Source of the DNA: Chitinophaga pollutisoli
GTDB taxonomy: Bacteria > Bacteroidota > Bacteroidia > Chitinophagales > Chitinophagaceae
Reading direction: 5' to 3'
Length of the DNA stretch: 64,000 nucleotides
Assembly: GCF_038396755.1 (NCBI RefSeq)
Contig: NZ_CP149822.1
Span: 1,674,001-1,738,000, forward strand
The notes under the pieces are model-generated. The model worked only from the letters and a program-made list of their open reading frames with translations. It was not told where the DNA came from and searched no databases. The translations under genes were made by a program, and so were the position numbers. Position 1 is the stretch's first letter. Each line of letters opens with the position of its first letter. Below are positions 37,307 to 45,527 of this stretch, one piece after another.

Positions 37307-37906
37307 TCAGTCGAAGAGGATGGTCGTCAGGGTAACATATAAGATGAAGTCGGCGCTGACGTTATTGCGGAGGCGGGATTTGAGGAAAGTCACCGCTTCC
37401 ACCAGGTATTGGTTGACCGTTCCGTAGCTGAGTCCGGTTTCCCGCATGATTTCCTGGCGGCTCATTTGCTCCATGCGGTACATTTTGAACACGCGTTTTT
37501 TCTGGGCGGGCAATTGCTCTATCGCTTCCATCACCTGGTGGTAGAACTCCTTGTAATCGAGCTGGCGGTCCGGCACCATCTGCGGTTCTTCCAGCAGGAA
37601 GTTTTCCGGTTCGGCCGGCAATTCTTTCTTTTTACGCAGTTCGGAAAATATGCGGTTACGGGTGACGATGAACAGGAAATTCCGGAAGCTTTCCAGTGCC
37701 GGGAGGCGCTGGCGGTTTTCCCATAATTTGAGGAAGATGTCCTGCGTTATTTCTTCCGCATGCGCCGCGTTTTTGAGGAAGCTCAGGATGTGCGCGTAAA
37801 CGCCGGCCCAATATTGATCGAACAACGCGGCGAACGCCACCTCGTTCCCGGCGGCGGTTTCCCGCAGGAGCTGCTGTTCGTTCATGTCTTGTACAGTATC
37901 AGGCAA
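37307..37906 (-). CDS. ECF sigma factor of the SusC/FecR locus
   Basis: The 199-residue RpoE-like sigma factor has region 2 (AEEITQDIFLKLWENRQRLP) and region 4 (about 125-180, with MSRQEIMRETGLSYGTVNQYL). It is the first gene of a cell-surface signalling operon with FecR, SusC and SusD. The start could also be MNEQQLLRE at 37885. A 12-bp palindrome sits 11 bp upstream. Confidence 0.92.
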   Translation of the reverse strand: MPDTVQDMNEQQLLRETAAGNEVAFAALFDQYWAGVYAHILSFLKNAAHAEEITQDIFLKLWENRQRLPALESFRNFLFIVTRNRIFSELRKKKELPAEPENFLLEEPQMVPDRQLDYKEFYHQVMEAIEQLPAQKKRVFKMYRMEQMSRQEIMRETGLSYGTVNQYLVEAVTFLKSRLRNNVSADFILYVTLTTILFD

Positions 37907-37916
37907 CGTGGATGGT

Positions 37917-37928
37917 TTACGGCCGTAA
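37917..37928. promoter_or_regulatory. 12-bp palindrome upstream of the ECF sigma gene
   Basis: TTACGGCCGTAA is a perfect dyad 11 bp upstream of the sigma-factor start, in its leader or core promoter. A regulatory role is only inferred from position. Confidence 0.25.
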
Positions 37929-38001
37929 TATACGGGTTGCGGGGTAAAAATTATACTTTGATGCTTTTGCGCATTCCGCCATGGTGCGGCATTCTTACGT
38001 C

Positions 38002-38101
38002 CATCCTTCGTTCATCCTTCGTTCGCTGACCGTCAAACCCTTGCCAGCACTGGATACCAACGAAGGATGAACGAAGGATGAACGAAGAATGAATGAAGAA
38101 T
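38002..38101. repeat. 11-bp-unit tandem and inverted repeat island 2
   Basis: Two copies of ATCCTTCGTTC (38003-38024) are followed by a 34-nt spacer and four inverted copies (AACGAAGGAT, GAACGAAGGAT, GAACGAAGAAT, GAATGAAGAAT; 38059-38101). Positions 38002-38023 and 38059-38080 are perfectly complementary over 22 bp. It lies in the 507-bp gap between the ECF sigma gene and glmS. The rest of that gap is AT-rich with no credible gene. The unit length equals that of the island at 5398-5483, although the unit sequence differs. Confidence 0.87.
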
Positions 38102-38244
38102 TGGCGTATATACACCCGGATATACGTCTATACCGCCAGCAGGCCGCTCCGCTTTTCCCAAAAACGGGGGTCATCTTTCCTGACATTTCCGCATTACTTT
38201 CATAATCCTTCCGACTTTCTTAAAATATTTTTCCAACTCATGTG

Positions 38245-38256
38245 TGATACGTATCA
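38245..38256. promoter_or_regulatory. 12-bp palindrome upstream of glmS
   Basis: TGATACGTATCA is a perfect dyad 158 bp before glmS in an AT-rich stretch. It could be an operator; no regulator is identified. Confidence 0.25.
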
Positions 38257-38413
38257 TTTTAGCGTATACTGAAATAAAAATCTTTCGCTTATCAATTATA
38301 ATTATTCATTATTTAATAGGCAGACTTTCATAAAACCGCTGTTAATTGCCTGAATAATCTTACATTGAGGGCCGTTTTGTTTTTTTATAACCTCTCAACC
38401 CTACTGTAACAAG

Positions 38414-40252
38414 ATGTGTGGAATTGTAGCCTATATCGGCCAAAGGGAAGCCTATCCCGTAGTATTAAAAGGATTGAAAAGATTGGAATACCGCGGTTAT
38501 GACAGCTCTGGTGTGGCATTGCTCAATGGCGGAAAGCTGAAAGTGTACAAGAAAAAAGGAAAAGTCGCCGAATTGGAAGATTATGTGACGGGCAAGGATG
38601 TAAAAAGCCACATCGCCATCGCGCACACACGCTGGGCCACACATGGTGAGCCTTCCGACCGCAACGCCCATCCCCACGTATCGGGCGACGGCAAGCTGGC
38701 CATGGTCCACAACGGCATTATTGAAAATTACATGCAGCTCAAACAGGAGCTGCTGAACAAAGGCCACCAGTTTTCCAGCGATACCGACACCGAAGTGCTC
38801 ATCCACTTCATCCAGGAAATCAAGCAGAGCAACGAATGCTCCACCGAAGAAGCTGTGCGCATCGCGCTGAAGCGCGTGGTGGGCGCGTATGTGATCGTGA
38901 TCGTGGACGAAGACAATCCCGGCACCCTCATCACCGCGCGCAAAGGAAGCCCGCTCGTGATCGGCGTTGGCAAAGGTGAGCATTTCCTCGCGTCAGATGC
39001 ATCGCCCATCGTGGAATACACGAAAGAAGTGGTGTATGTGAACGATTACGAGATCGCCATTCTCCGGGCCGACGAGCTCATCCTCAAAAACATTTCCAAC
39101 GAAATACAAACCCCTTATATCCAGAAGCTTGATATCGAACTCGCGGCCATAGAAAAAGGCGGTTATGATCATTTCATGCTGAAGGAAGTGTTCGAACAAC
39201 CGCAGACGATTTTTGACAGTCTACGCGGCCGCCTCGACGCCAAAAACGGCACCCTCACCCTGGGGGGCCTCCGCGAACACCTCGACGTGCTCACCGCCGC
39301 GCGCCGCATCATCATCGTGGCCTGCGGCACCAGCTGGCATGCCGGGCTCGTGGCCGAATACATCATCGAAGAACTGTGCCGCATCCCCGTGGAAGTGGAA
39401 TACGCTTCGGAATTCCGTTACCGCAATCCCGTGGTAGGCCCGGGAGATGTGATCATCGCGGTGAGCCAGTCCGGTGAAACGGCTGACACGCTCGTGGCCA
39501 TGGAAAGCGCCAAGGAAAAAGGCGCCATCATCCTCGGCGTCTGCAACGTAGTGGGCTCTTCCATCGCGCGACTCAGCAACGGCGGCGTATATACGCACGC
39601 AGGCCCCGAAATCGGCGTAGCCAGCACCAAGGCGTTTACCGCGCAACTGGCCGTACTGGCCATGATCGCACTGAAAATCGCCCAGGCGAAGGGGTCCATC
39701 ACCGAGCAACGGTTCCAGCACCTCCTCGAAGAACTGAACGATGTTTCCGAAAAAGTAGCCACCGCGCTGCAGCTCAACGACCAGGTGAAAGCCATCGCGG
39801 ATAAATATAAAGATGCACGCGACTTCCTCTATCTCGGCCGCGGGTACAACTTCCCCATCGCGCTGGAAGGGGCGCTGAAGCTGAAAGAGATCAGCTACAT
39901 CCACGCCGAAGGCTATCCCGCCGCGGAAATGAAACACGGCCCCATCGCGCTCGTCGATGAAAACCTGCCCGTGGTGTTCGTGGCAACGAAAGACAGCTAC
40001 TACGAAAAAATCGTGTCCAACATCCAGGAAATCAAAGCCCGGAAAGGAAAAGTGATCGCCGTGACCACAGCGGGCGACGCCACGATCCCCACCATGGCCG
40101 ATGACGTTATCGTTGTACCGGAGGCGGATGAACTGGTGGCGCCCATCATCTCCGTCATCCCCCTGCAGCTCCTCGCCTATCACATCGGCGTCAGCAAAGG
40201 GTTCGACGTTGATAAACCGCGTAACCTCGCCAAGTCCGTAACCGTAGAATAA
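38414..40252 (+). CDS. glmS: Glutamine-fructose-6-phosphate aminotransferase
   Basis: This 612-residue enzyme makes glucosamine 6-phosphate from fructose 6-phosphate and glutamine, the first step towards UDP-GlcNAc for peptidoglycan and LPS. The N-terminal glutaminase starts with MCGIVAYIG (Cys2 is the nucleophile after Met removal). It contains HTRWATHGEPSDRNAHPH. The two SIS sugar-isomerase domains include CGTSWHAG and SQSGETADT. No glmS ribozyme-like leader was recognised. The next gene starts 7 bp after its stop. Confidence 0.97.
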   Translation: MCGIVAYIGQREAYPVVLKGLKRLEYRGYDSSGVALLNGGKLKVYKKKGKVAELEDYVTGKDVKSHIAIAHTRWATHGEPSDRNAHPHVSGDGKLAMVHNGIIENYMQLKQELLNKGHQFSSDTDTEVLIHFIQEIKQSNECSTEEAVRIALKRVVGAYVIVIVDEDNPGTLITARKGSPLVIGVGKGEHFLASDASPIVEYTKEVVYVNDYEIAILRADELILKNISNEIQTPYIQKLDIELAAIEKGGYDHFMLKEVFEQPQTIFDSLRGRLDAKNGTLTLGGLREHLDVLTAARRIIIVACGTSWHAGLVAEYIIEELCRIPVEVEYASEFRYRNPVVGPGDVIIAVSQSGETADTLVAMESAKEKGAIILGVCNVVGSSIARLSNGGVYTHAGPEIGVASTKAFTAQLAVLAMIALKIAQAKGSITEQRFQHLLEELNDVSEKVATALQLNDQVKAIADKYKDARDFLYLGRGYNFPIALEGALKLKEISYIHAEGYPAAEMKHGPIALVDENLPVVFVATKDSYYEKIVSNIQEIKARKGKVIAVTTAGDATIPTMADDVIVVPEADELVAPIISVIPLQLLAYHIGVSKGFDVDKPRNLAKSVTVE

Positions 40253-40259
40253 AGCGCGT

Positions 40260-42428
40260 ATGAATAATATCCAGAAGAAACCCCTCAGCCTGCTGGGCTA
40301 CCAGTTCGTGGACGGGCGCTACCTGCCGAAGGGGCGCGACGAATATTACCTGCGCGACCAGCAACGCGGCAAATCCAACGTGTACCGCAAGCTGAAAGCC
40401 GGCGAAATCGAAACGCTCGTACGCAACGACAATACCTCCGACGACTGGAACAACATCTTCGTAGACAACGAATTCGACCCGCATCTCGTTCAACACTGCC
40501 AGTTTTACGGGATCGTCCGCATCGGAAAACTGGAACCTTACTTCCTGGAGTTCCATAACCTGCGGCTGCCCGTGGGCCTGTATTACAGCACCATCGCGTC
40601 TTGCGACATAGGCGACAACGTGGTGATCCATAACGTGAATTCCCTTTCGCATTATATCATCGGCAACGATGTGATCATCTCCAACGTCAACGAACTTGGC
40701 GTAACGGATCACAGCAAATTCGGGAACGGCATATTGAAGGAAGGCGAACCCGAAAGCGTGCGCATCTGGCTGGAACTTTGCAATGAAAACGGCGGGCGCA
40801 GCGTTTTGCCTTTCGACGGGATGCTGCCCGGCGACGCCTGGTTCTGGACCCGCAACCGGGCCGACGAAGCCTTGCAGAACCAATTCAAAGCGTTCACCGA
40901 AAAGCAATTCGACAAACGCAGGGGCTATTACGGCGAGATCGGCGACCGCACCGTGATCAAGAACTGCAAGATCATCAAGGATACTAAGATTGGGACAGAC
41001 GCCTATCTCAAAGGCGCCAACAAGATCAAGAACGTAACGCTCAACAGCGACGCCACCGCGCCCACCCAGATCGGGGAAGGCTGCGAGCTGGTAAACGGGA
41101 TCATCGGCTACGGGTGCCGCGTGTTCTATGGCGTGAAGGCTGTCCGCTTCGTAATGGCGTCGCATTCGCAACTGAAATACGGCGCGCGTCTCATCAACTC
41201 TTATCTCGGCAACAACGCTACGATCTCCTGCTGCGAAGTACTCAATTCGCTCATTTTCCCCGCACACGAACAGCATCACAACAATTCTTTCCTCTGCGCC
41301 GCGCTCATCATGGGGCAAAGCAACATGGCCGCCGGCGCTACCATTGGATCCAACCACAATTCCCGTGGAGCGGATGGTGAGATCATCGCCGGGCGAGGGT
41401 TCTGGCCGGGCCTTTGCGTGAGCCTCAAGCACAATTCCATGTTCGCTTCCTTTACGCTCATCGCGAAAGGAAATTATATGAGTGAACTGAAAATACCGAT
41501 TCCGTTCAGCCTCGTGGTGAACGATGAGCACGACGACATGCTCAAGATCATGCCGGGTTACTGGTTCCTGCACAACATGTACGCCCTCGCCCGCAACGCC
41601 TGGAAGTACGTGGACCGAGACCGCCGGACCGACAAAACCCAGCATCTCGAATTCGATTACCTCGCACCCGATTCCATAGAAGAAGTATTTACGGCACTTG
41701 AGTTGTTCGAAACCGCCGTGGGTAAAGCGTTAGGAAAAGACCGCAAAGCCGGCCGCGCCCTCCTGCTCGATGATCCGAAGCAAGTGGCCGGGATGGAAAT
41801 CCTCGCTGAGGGATGTGAAAATTCTTCCCGCAAAACGCAGCTGCTGAAGGTGGATAAAGCGTATCCACTGTTCCGCAAGCTCGTTACACTGTACGCCATG
41901 CGCAACCTGATCCGGGAGTACGCGCGGTTCGGGGATTTCGCGGAACTGCAAACCTATTTGAAACAATGCCGCCGATCGGCATGGAATAATGTGGGAGGGC
42001 AACTCATCCCCGAAGACCGCGTCAACGACATTAAGCAACGCATCCGGAAGAATAAAATCGGCAGCTGGGACGCGCTCCACGAAGCCTATCGCGAAAACGG
42101 GGAACGTTACGAAGAAGACAAGCTCCGCCATTCGCTCGGCTGCCTGCTCGACCTCCACGGCCTGAAAGCCTCCACCATCACCGCAGACGACCTGCGCCAA
42201 TTCCTGGCTGATTCCGCGGAAACACTCGGCGTTATCACCGAAAACATCCGGAAGTCGCGCGAGAAGGATTATATCAACCCCTTCCGACAGATGACCTACG
42301 AAAGCCCAGAGGAAATGGAAAATGTGGTAGGGAAACTGGATGAAAATAGCTTTATATTGCAGACTGCCGAAGAACTGAAGGCTTACAGGAAACAAGTAAA
42401 AGAACTAACGAAGAAATGGCAACTGTAA
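40260..42428 (+). CDS. DUF4954 family protein with left-handed beta-helix repeats
   Basis: The 722-residue cytoplasmic protein has hexapeptide-type repeats in its first 420 residues, for example IASCDIGDNVVIHNVNSL and IGEGCELVNGIIGYGCRV. This is the pattern of nucleotidyl- and acyltransferase beta-helices. The C-terminal 300 residues are helical. It matches the DUF4954 family of Bacteroidota, whose function is not established. It is 7 bp behind glmS and overlaps tag by 13 bp. Coupling to glmS makes a role in amino-sugar metabolism plausible but unproven. Confidence 0.88.
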   Translation: MNNIQKKPLSLLGYQFVDGRYLPKGRDEYYLRDQQRGKSNVYRKLKAGEIETLVRNDNTSDDWNNIFVDNEFDPHLVQHCQFYGIVRIGKLEPYFLEFHNLRLPVGLYYSTIASCDIGDNVVIHNVNSLSHYIIGNDVIISNVNELGVTDHSKFGNGILKEGEPESVRIWLELCNENGGRSVLPFDGMLPGDAWFWTRNRADEALQNQFKAFTEKQFDKRRGYYGEIGDRTVIKNCKIIKDTKIGTDAYLKGANKIKNVTLNSDATAPTQIGEGCELVNGIIGYGCRVFYGVKAVRFVMASHSQLKYGARLINSYLGNNATISCCEVLNSLIFPAHEQHHNNSFLCAALIMGQSNMAAGATIGSNHNSRGADGEIIAGRGFWPGLCVSLKHNSMFASFTLIAKGNYMSELKIPIPFSLVVNDEHDDMLKIMPGYWFLHNMYALARNAWKYVDRDRRTDKTQHLEFDYLAPDSIEEVFTALELFETAVGKALGKDRKAGRALLLDDPKQVAGMEILAEGCENSSRKTQLLKVDKAYPLFRKLVTLYAMRNLIREYARFGDFAELQTYLKQCRRSAWNNVGGQLIPEDRVNDIKQRIRKNKIGSWDALHEAYRENGERYEEDKLRHSLGCLLDLHGLKASTITADDLRQFLADSAETLGVITENIRKSREKDYINPFRQMTYESPEEMENVVGKLDENSFILQTAEELKAYRKQVKELTKKWQL

Positions 42429-42987
42429 TAGAAAAACAACGCTGCGGTTGGGCCGGAACCGACCCGCTATACAACGTATATCACGATAAGGAATGGGGCG
42501 TTCCCAGCCACGACGACCAGCACCTGTTCGAAATGCTGAACCTGGAAGGCGCGCAGGCTGGTCTTAGCTGGTACACTGTGCTTACCAAACGCGAGAATTA
42601 CCGCGAAGCATTCGATAACTGGGACGCGGAAAAAATCGTGAAGTACTCCGAAAAGAAAGTGCAATCGCTCATGGAAAACCCCGGCATCATCCGCAACCAG
42701 CTGAAGATCAGGGCTACCATTTCCAATGCGAAAGCCTTCCTGGCCGTGCAAAAGGAATTCGGCAGCTTTAGCAAATACATCTGGCAGTTCACCGGCGGCA
42801 AAACCATCCGCAACGCTTTCCAAAGCATGAAGGAAGTGCCCGCCAAAACGGAAATCTCCGACGCCATGAGCAAGGATCTGAAAAAAGAGGATTCAAATTC
42901 GTGGGCAGCACCATCTGCTACGCCTATATGCAGGCCTGCGGAATGGTCGACGACCACGTGAAGGGATGTTTCAAATTCCATCCCTGA
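42416..42987 (+). pseudogene. tag: DNA-3-methyladenine glycosylase I, C-terminal frameshift
   Basis: The frame from MATVIEKQRCGWAGTDPLYN follows Tag closely (Cys10 and His23 are the first two zinc ligands) up to MSKDLKK. It then leaves the family sequence and stops at 42961. Adding one A to the A6 tract at 42881-42886 restores RGFKFVGSTICYAYMQACGM and an end with DDHVKGCFKFHP at 42987, which supplies the missing zinc ligands His and Cys. Without it the zinc site is incomplete and the protein is probably inactive. Tag removes 3-methyladenine from alkylated DNA. A terminator follows. Confidence 0.85.
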
Positions 42988-43001
42988 TCCTGACATCTTA
43001 T

Positions 43002-43036
43002 AAAAAAATACCGGCCTTAGCGCCGGTATTTTTTTT
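43002..43036. terminator. Bidirectional terminator between tag and rlpA
   Basis: ATACCGGC (43008-43015) pairs with GCCGGTAT (43022-43029), with an A run on the left and a T run on the right. It can end both convergent transcripts. Confidence 0.82.
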
Positions 43037-43116
43037 GCAAACGTGTGAGGTTTTTTTGCGGGTTACAACAGACGACGGTTCGGGTGCACGTTTGCGGGTT
43101 TTCCAACAACAAGCTT

Positions 43117-43551
43117 TTAAGATGGGTTCATGGCCAGGTCCAGGATGGGAAGACTATTGACGAATTCTTTCGTTACCACTTCCACCTTAACCTTTGTCAG
43201 TCCCCAGTGAATAAAACCTAGTTTTTTGGCCGCGGCCTGCGTGAGGTCCACGATGCGGCGATTGGCTGCATGCAGCCGGTCGGTGACGCGCACCACTACC
43301 CAACGGTTGTTCCGGAGATTGGTGACCTTTATGAGGGTCCCCAGCGGAAGGGTATTGTGGGCGGCCGTCATTCCGTTATTATCAAAAATCTCCCCGCTGG
43401 CCGTTTTCCGCCCATGAAACTTCTGGGCGTAGTAACTGGCCGTTCCCGTGCTCGTTTTCAACTGCGCCTTCGCAGGGGCAATCCCCGCCATCACCGGCAA
43501 CAGCAGCAAAAGAGCATGCTTCAACACTTTTTTTAATATATTTTTTTGCAT
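43117..43551 (-). CDS. RlpA-like double-psi beta-barrel protein
   Basis: The 144-residue secreted protein starts at MQKNILKKVLKHALLLLLPV, with signal cleavage near AKAQ. A double-psi barrel follows with GTASYYAQKFHGRKTASGE, AAHNTLPLGTLIKVTNL and VRVTDRLHAANRRIVDLT. RlpA proteins are lytic transglycosylases acting on peptidoglycan stripped of stem peptides. Here the usual DRGPF reads DRLHA, and the SPOR domain is absent, so septal targeting and activity are less certain. Confidence 0.88.
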   Translation of the reverse strand: MQKNILKKVLKHALLLLLPVMAGIAPAKAQLKTSTGTASYYAQKFHGRKTASGEIFDNNGMTAAHNTLPLGTLIKVTNLRNNRWVVVRVTDRLHAANRRIVDLTQAAAKKLGFIHWGLTKVKVEVVTKEFVNSLPILDLAMNPS

Positions 43552-43649
43552 GACGCCTGGAATTGGCAAAATTCCTGCCAAAAACCGTTATTAAGACCGA
43601 TAAGAAATGTTAAAACCGGGGCTAAAAATTCCTACTTCCTACTAACCAT

Positions 43650-44693
43650 TTAATTATCAATTAAGATTTCGCTTAACGCTTTATTATTGATAAACGTGTG
43701 ATCTGTTAGGGTTGTGAGGAAGAGGTACAACTGCCGTTGTTCTTCCGTGCTTAAAGGTATGCCATTTTTCACAATCGGATCGATGGTGGGCGTTTGTTCG
43801 ATGCCTTTGCTGTAATGCTCAAAAACCTTGAAAATGTCGTAAAAACGGCCGTCGTGCATATAGGGTGGGCTTTTGATGATATTCCGGAGGGAAGGAACGC
43901 GGAATTTGAGGAGATCGTCGGAACTGTTGGTGATACGCATCCGGCCCGCGTCGTTGAGGAATTCGTTCCAGGGCAGGCCGTTGTTTCGGAAACTGCCGTC
44001 GGTAAACAGCGGCTCTTTGTGGCAGGCGGCGCACTTCGCCTGGAAGATCGCGTAGCCGCCGGCTTCGTCCGCGGTAAACTGGGCTTTCTTGTTGAAAACA
44101 CTGTCGTATTTCGAGTTGAATGAGTTCATCGTGACCATAAACTGCGACAGCGCGCGGAAGAGCTTCTGGCTGTTGATTTCGCCCGGTCCGAAGGCGCCGT
44201 CGAACAGCGAGCGGTATTTTTTATCTGCATTGAGACGGTCGATGAGGCGCTGGAGGTCCTCTCCCATTTCGCTTTCATCCGTAATGGGCGTGAGCGGCTG
44301 GACATCGAGATGGTTCACGCCGCCATCCCACATGAAATCTTTCTGCCAGATGAGGTTGAAGAGGGAGGGAACGGAGCGTATGCCATTGCGGTTGTCGATC
44401 CCGTGGCTGAGTGAATGGTCGAAATGCGCGAATGCGGCAAACTGTTGATGGCAGAACCCGCAGGAGATCGAGCTGTCGCGCGAGAGACGGGGATCGTAAA
44501 AAAGCCGCCGGCCAAGAGCGACGCCTTCCACCGTTGTAGGGTTTTGTGCGAAGTCGTATACCGGCGCGGGAAAATTAGCGGGCAGCTCCACCTGGTATGG
44601 CGTGGGCGTTGCCGGGCGGGCATCTCCCCCGGATTTGCGGCAGGCCCAGAAAAGCGCCAGCACAAAACAGGTATATACGACATATTGCTTCAC
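43650..44693 (-). CDS. Di-haem MauG/cytochrome c peroxidase-family lipoprotein (MbnH-like)
   Basis: The 347-residue lipoprotein (WAC, Cys18) has two c-type haem sites, CGFCH at 78-82 and CAACH at 221-225, in the layout of the MauG and bacterial cytochrome c peroxidase family. Family context and its 4-bp overlap with an MbnP-like gene point to MbnH. That enzyme uses hydrogen peroxide and a bis-Fe(IV) state to oxidise a tryptophan of MbnP to kynurenine. A plain cytochrome c peroxidase is the alternative. It acts in the periplasm or at the outer membrane. Confidence 0.85.
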   Translation of the reverse strand: MKQYVVYTCFVLALFWACRKSGGDARPATPTPYQVELPANFPAPVYDFAQNPTTVEGVALGRRLFYDPRLSRDSSISCGFCHQQFAAFAHFDHSLSHGIDNRNGIRSVPSLFNLIWQKDFMWDGGVNHLDVQPLTPITDESEMGEDLQRLIDRLNADKKYRSLFDGAFGPGEINSQKLFRALSQFMVTMNSFNSKYDSVFNKKAQFTADEAGGYAIFQAKCAACHKEPLFTDGSFRNNGLPWNEFLNDAGRMRITNSSDDLLKFRVPSLRNIIKSPPYMHDGRFYDIFKVFEHYSKGIEQTPTIDPIVKNGIPLSTEEQRQLYLFLTTLTDHTFINNKALSEILIDN

Positions 44694-45436
44694 AGGTCGG
44701 TGACGTTCGTTATGCGGAACATATTTTTATAATTCTCCGAGATTTTCCACGCGGCTTCGCCGGGCGCATGAATGGTGGCGGATGTAGCGAAGGATACGGG
44801 GTTCGGCTGTCCGAACATCGCGTTCGCATCCACGGCAAAAGTGACGGCGGGCTCGCGGTCGGGGCCCACGGTGATGGAAATCGGCGTCTGGATCCGGATA
44901 TCCTGCACGGCGTTGTATTGCCCTTTGAACCCTCCGATGTGGAAAGTAAGCATGTGATTGGCGGCGGCGGACAAGGGCGAGGCGCCTTCCATCTTCACCA
45001 TAATATACCCGCTGTTCCAGCTCCAGAACATGCCCAGCACGGGGTCCAGCGCGTCTGTTTGCGCACCGCTGACGTTGCGGGTGCTATCCACCCCCAGTTT
45101 AAACCCGATCGCGCGGTACTCGCCTTGCGGTGCGAGCAGGAGAATGGATTTGGAATCCGTCTTGCTTTCATCGACGAGGTGGTAGGAAGCCGGGAGCGCC
45201 TGGACGGAATTATCCATCTTCACGAGATAAACATTGCTGATATAGTACTTGAATGTGGAAATGGTAAAGTCTTCGGCGGAGGGGTTCTTATACACCGTAG
45301 CCCCCAATTTGAGTGCTGCCGTTCCTATTTTATGATCAAAATTCAGCCGGAAATTCCCCTCTTTTTTCGGAATGATATCCTTTTTGCAGGCGATGCAAAA
45401 GACCAGGCACGTGAAAAGGAGATTGCAAGGTTTCAT
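44690..45436 (-). CDS. MbnP-like copper-binding lipoprotein
   Basis: The 248-residue lipoprotein (CIAC, Cys17) matches the MbnP family: NFRLNFDHKIG at the N-terminal strand, TFKYYISNVYLV, and the FWSWNSGY segment (Trp138, Trp140). In characterised MbnP one conserved tryptophan is converted to kynurenine by the partner MbnH, creating a copper site. Which tryptophan would be modified here is an inference. Translation is coupled to the di-haem gene that follows. No methanobactin genes are present, as is usual for this pair in Bacteroidota. Confidence 0.83.
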   Translation of the reverse strand: MKPCNLLFTCLVFCIACKKDIIPKKEGNFRLNFDHKIGTAALKLGATVYKNPSAEDFTISTFKYYISNVYLVKMDNSVQALPASYHLVDESKTDSKSILLLAPQGEYRAIGFKLGVDSTRNVSGAQTDALDPVLGMFWSWNSGYIMVKMEGASPLSAAANHMLTFHIGGFKGQYNAVQDIRIQTPISITVGPDREPAVTFAVDANAMFGQPNPVSFATSATIHAPGEAAWKISENYKNMFRITNVTDL

Positions 45437-45463
45437 GGGGAAAGCGGTATTTATCTAAGTTAC

Positions 45464-45502
45464 ACAAAAAAACGCTGCAAAACCGGGTGGCCTTGCAGCG
45501 TT
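45464..45502 (-). terminator. Terminator of the fucose operon
   Basis: AACGCTGCA (45471-45479) pairs with TGCAGCGTT (45494-45502). On the minus strand it is followed by seven T. Confidence 0.8.
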
Positions 45503-45527
45503 GAGCTTATATCCTTAGATCTGTAAA

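Noticed and set aside
38253..38413. glmS ribozyme upstream of glmS
   Set aside because: No conserved glmS ribozyme core was seen in the leader, and the element is typical of Gram-positive bacteria.
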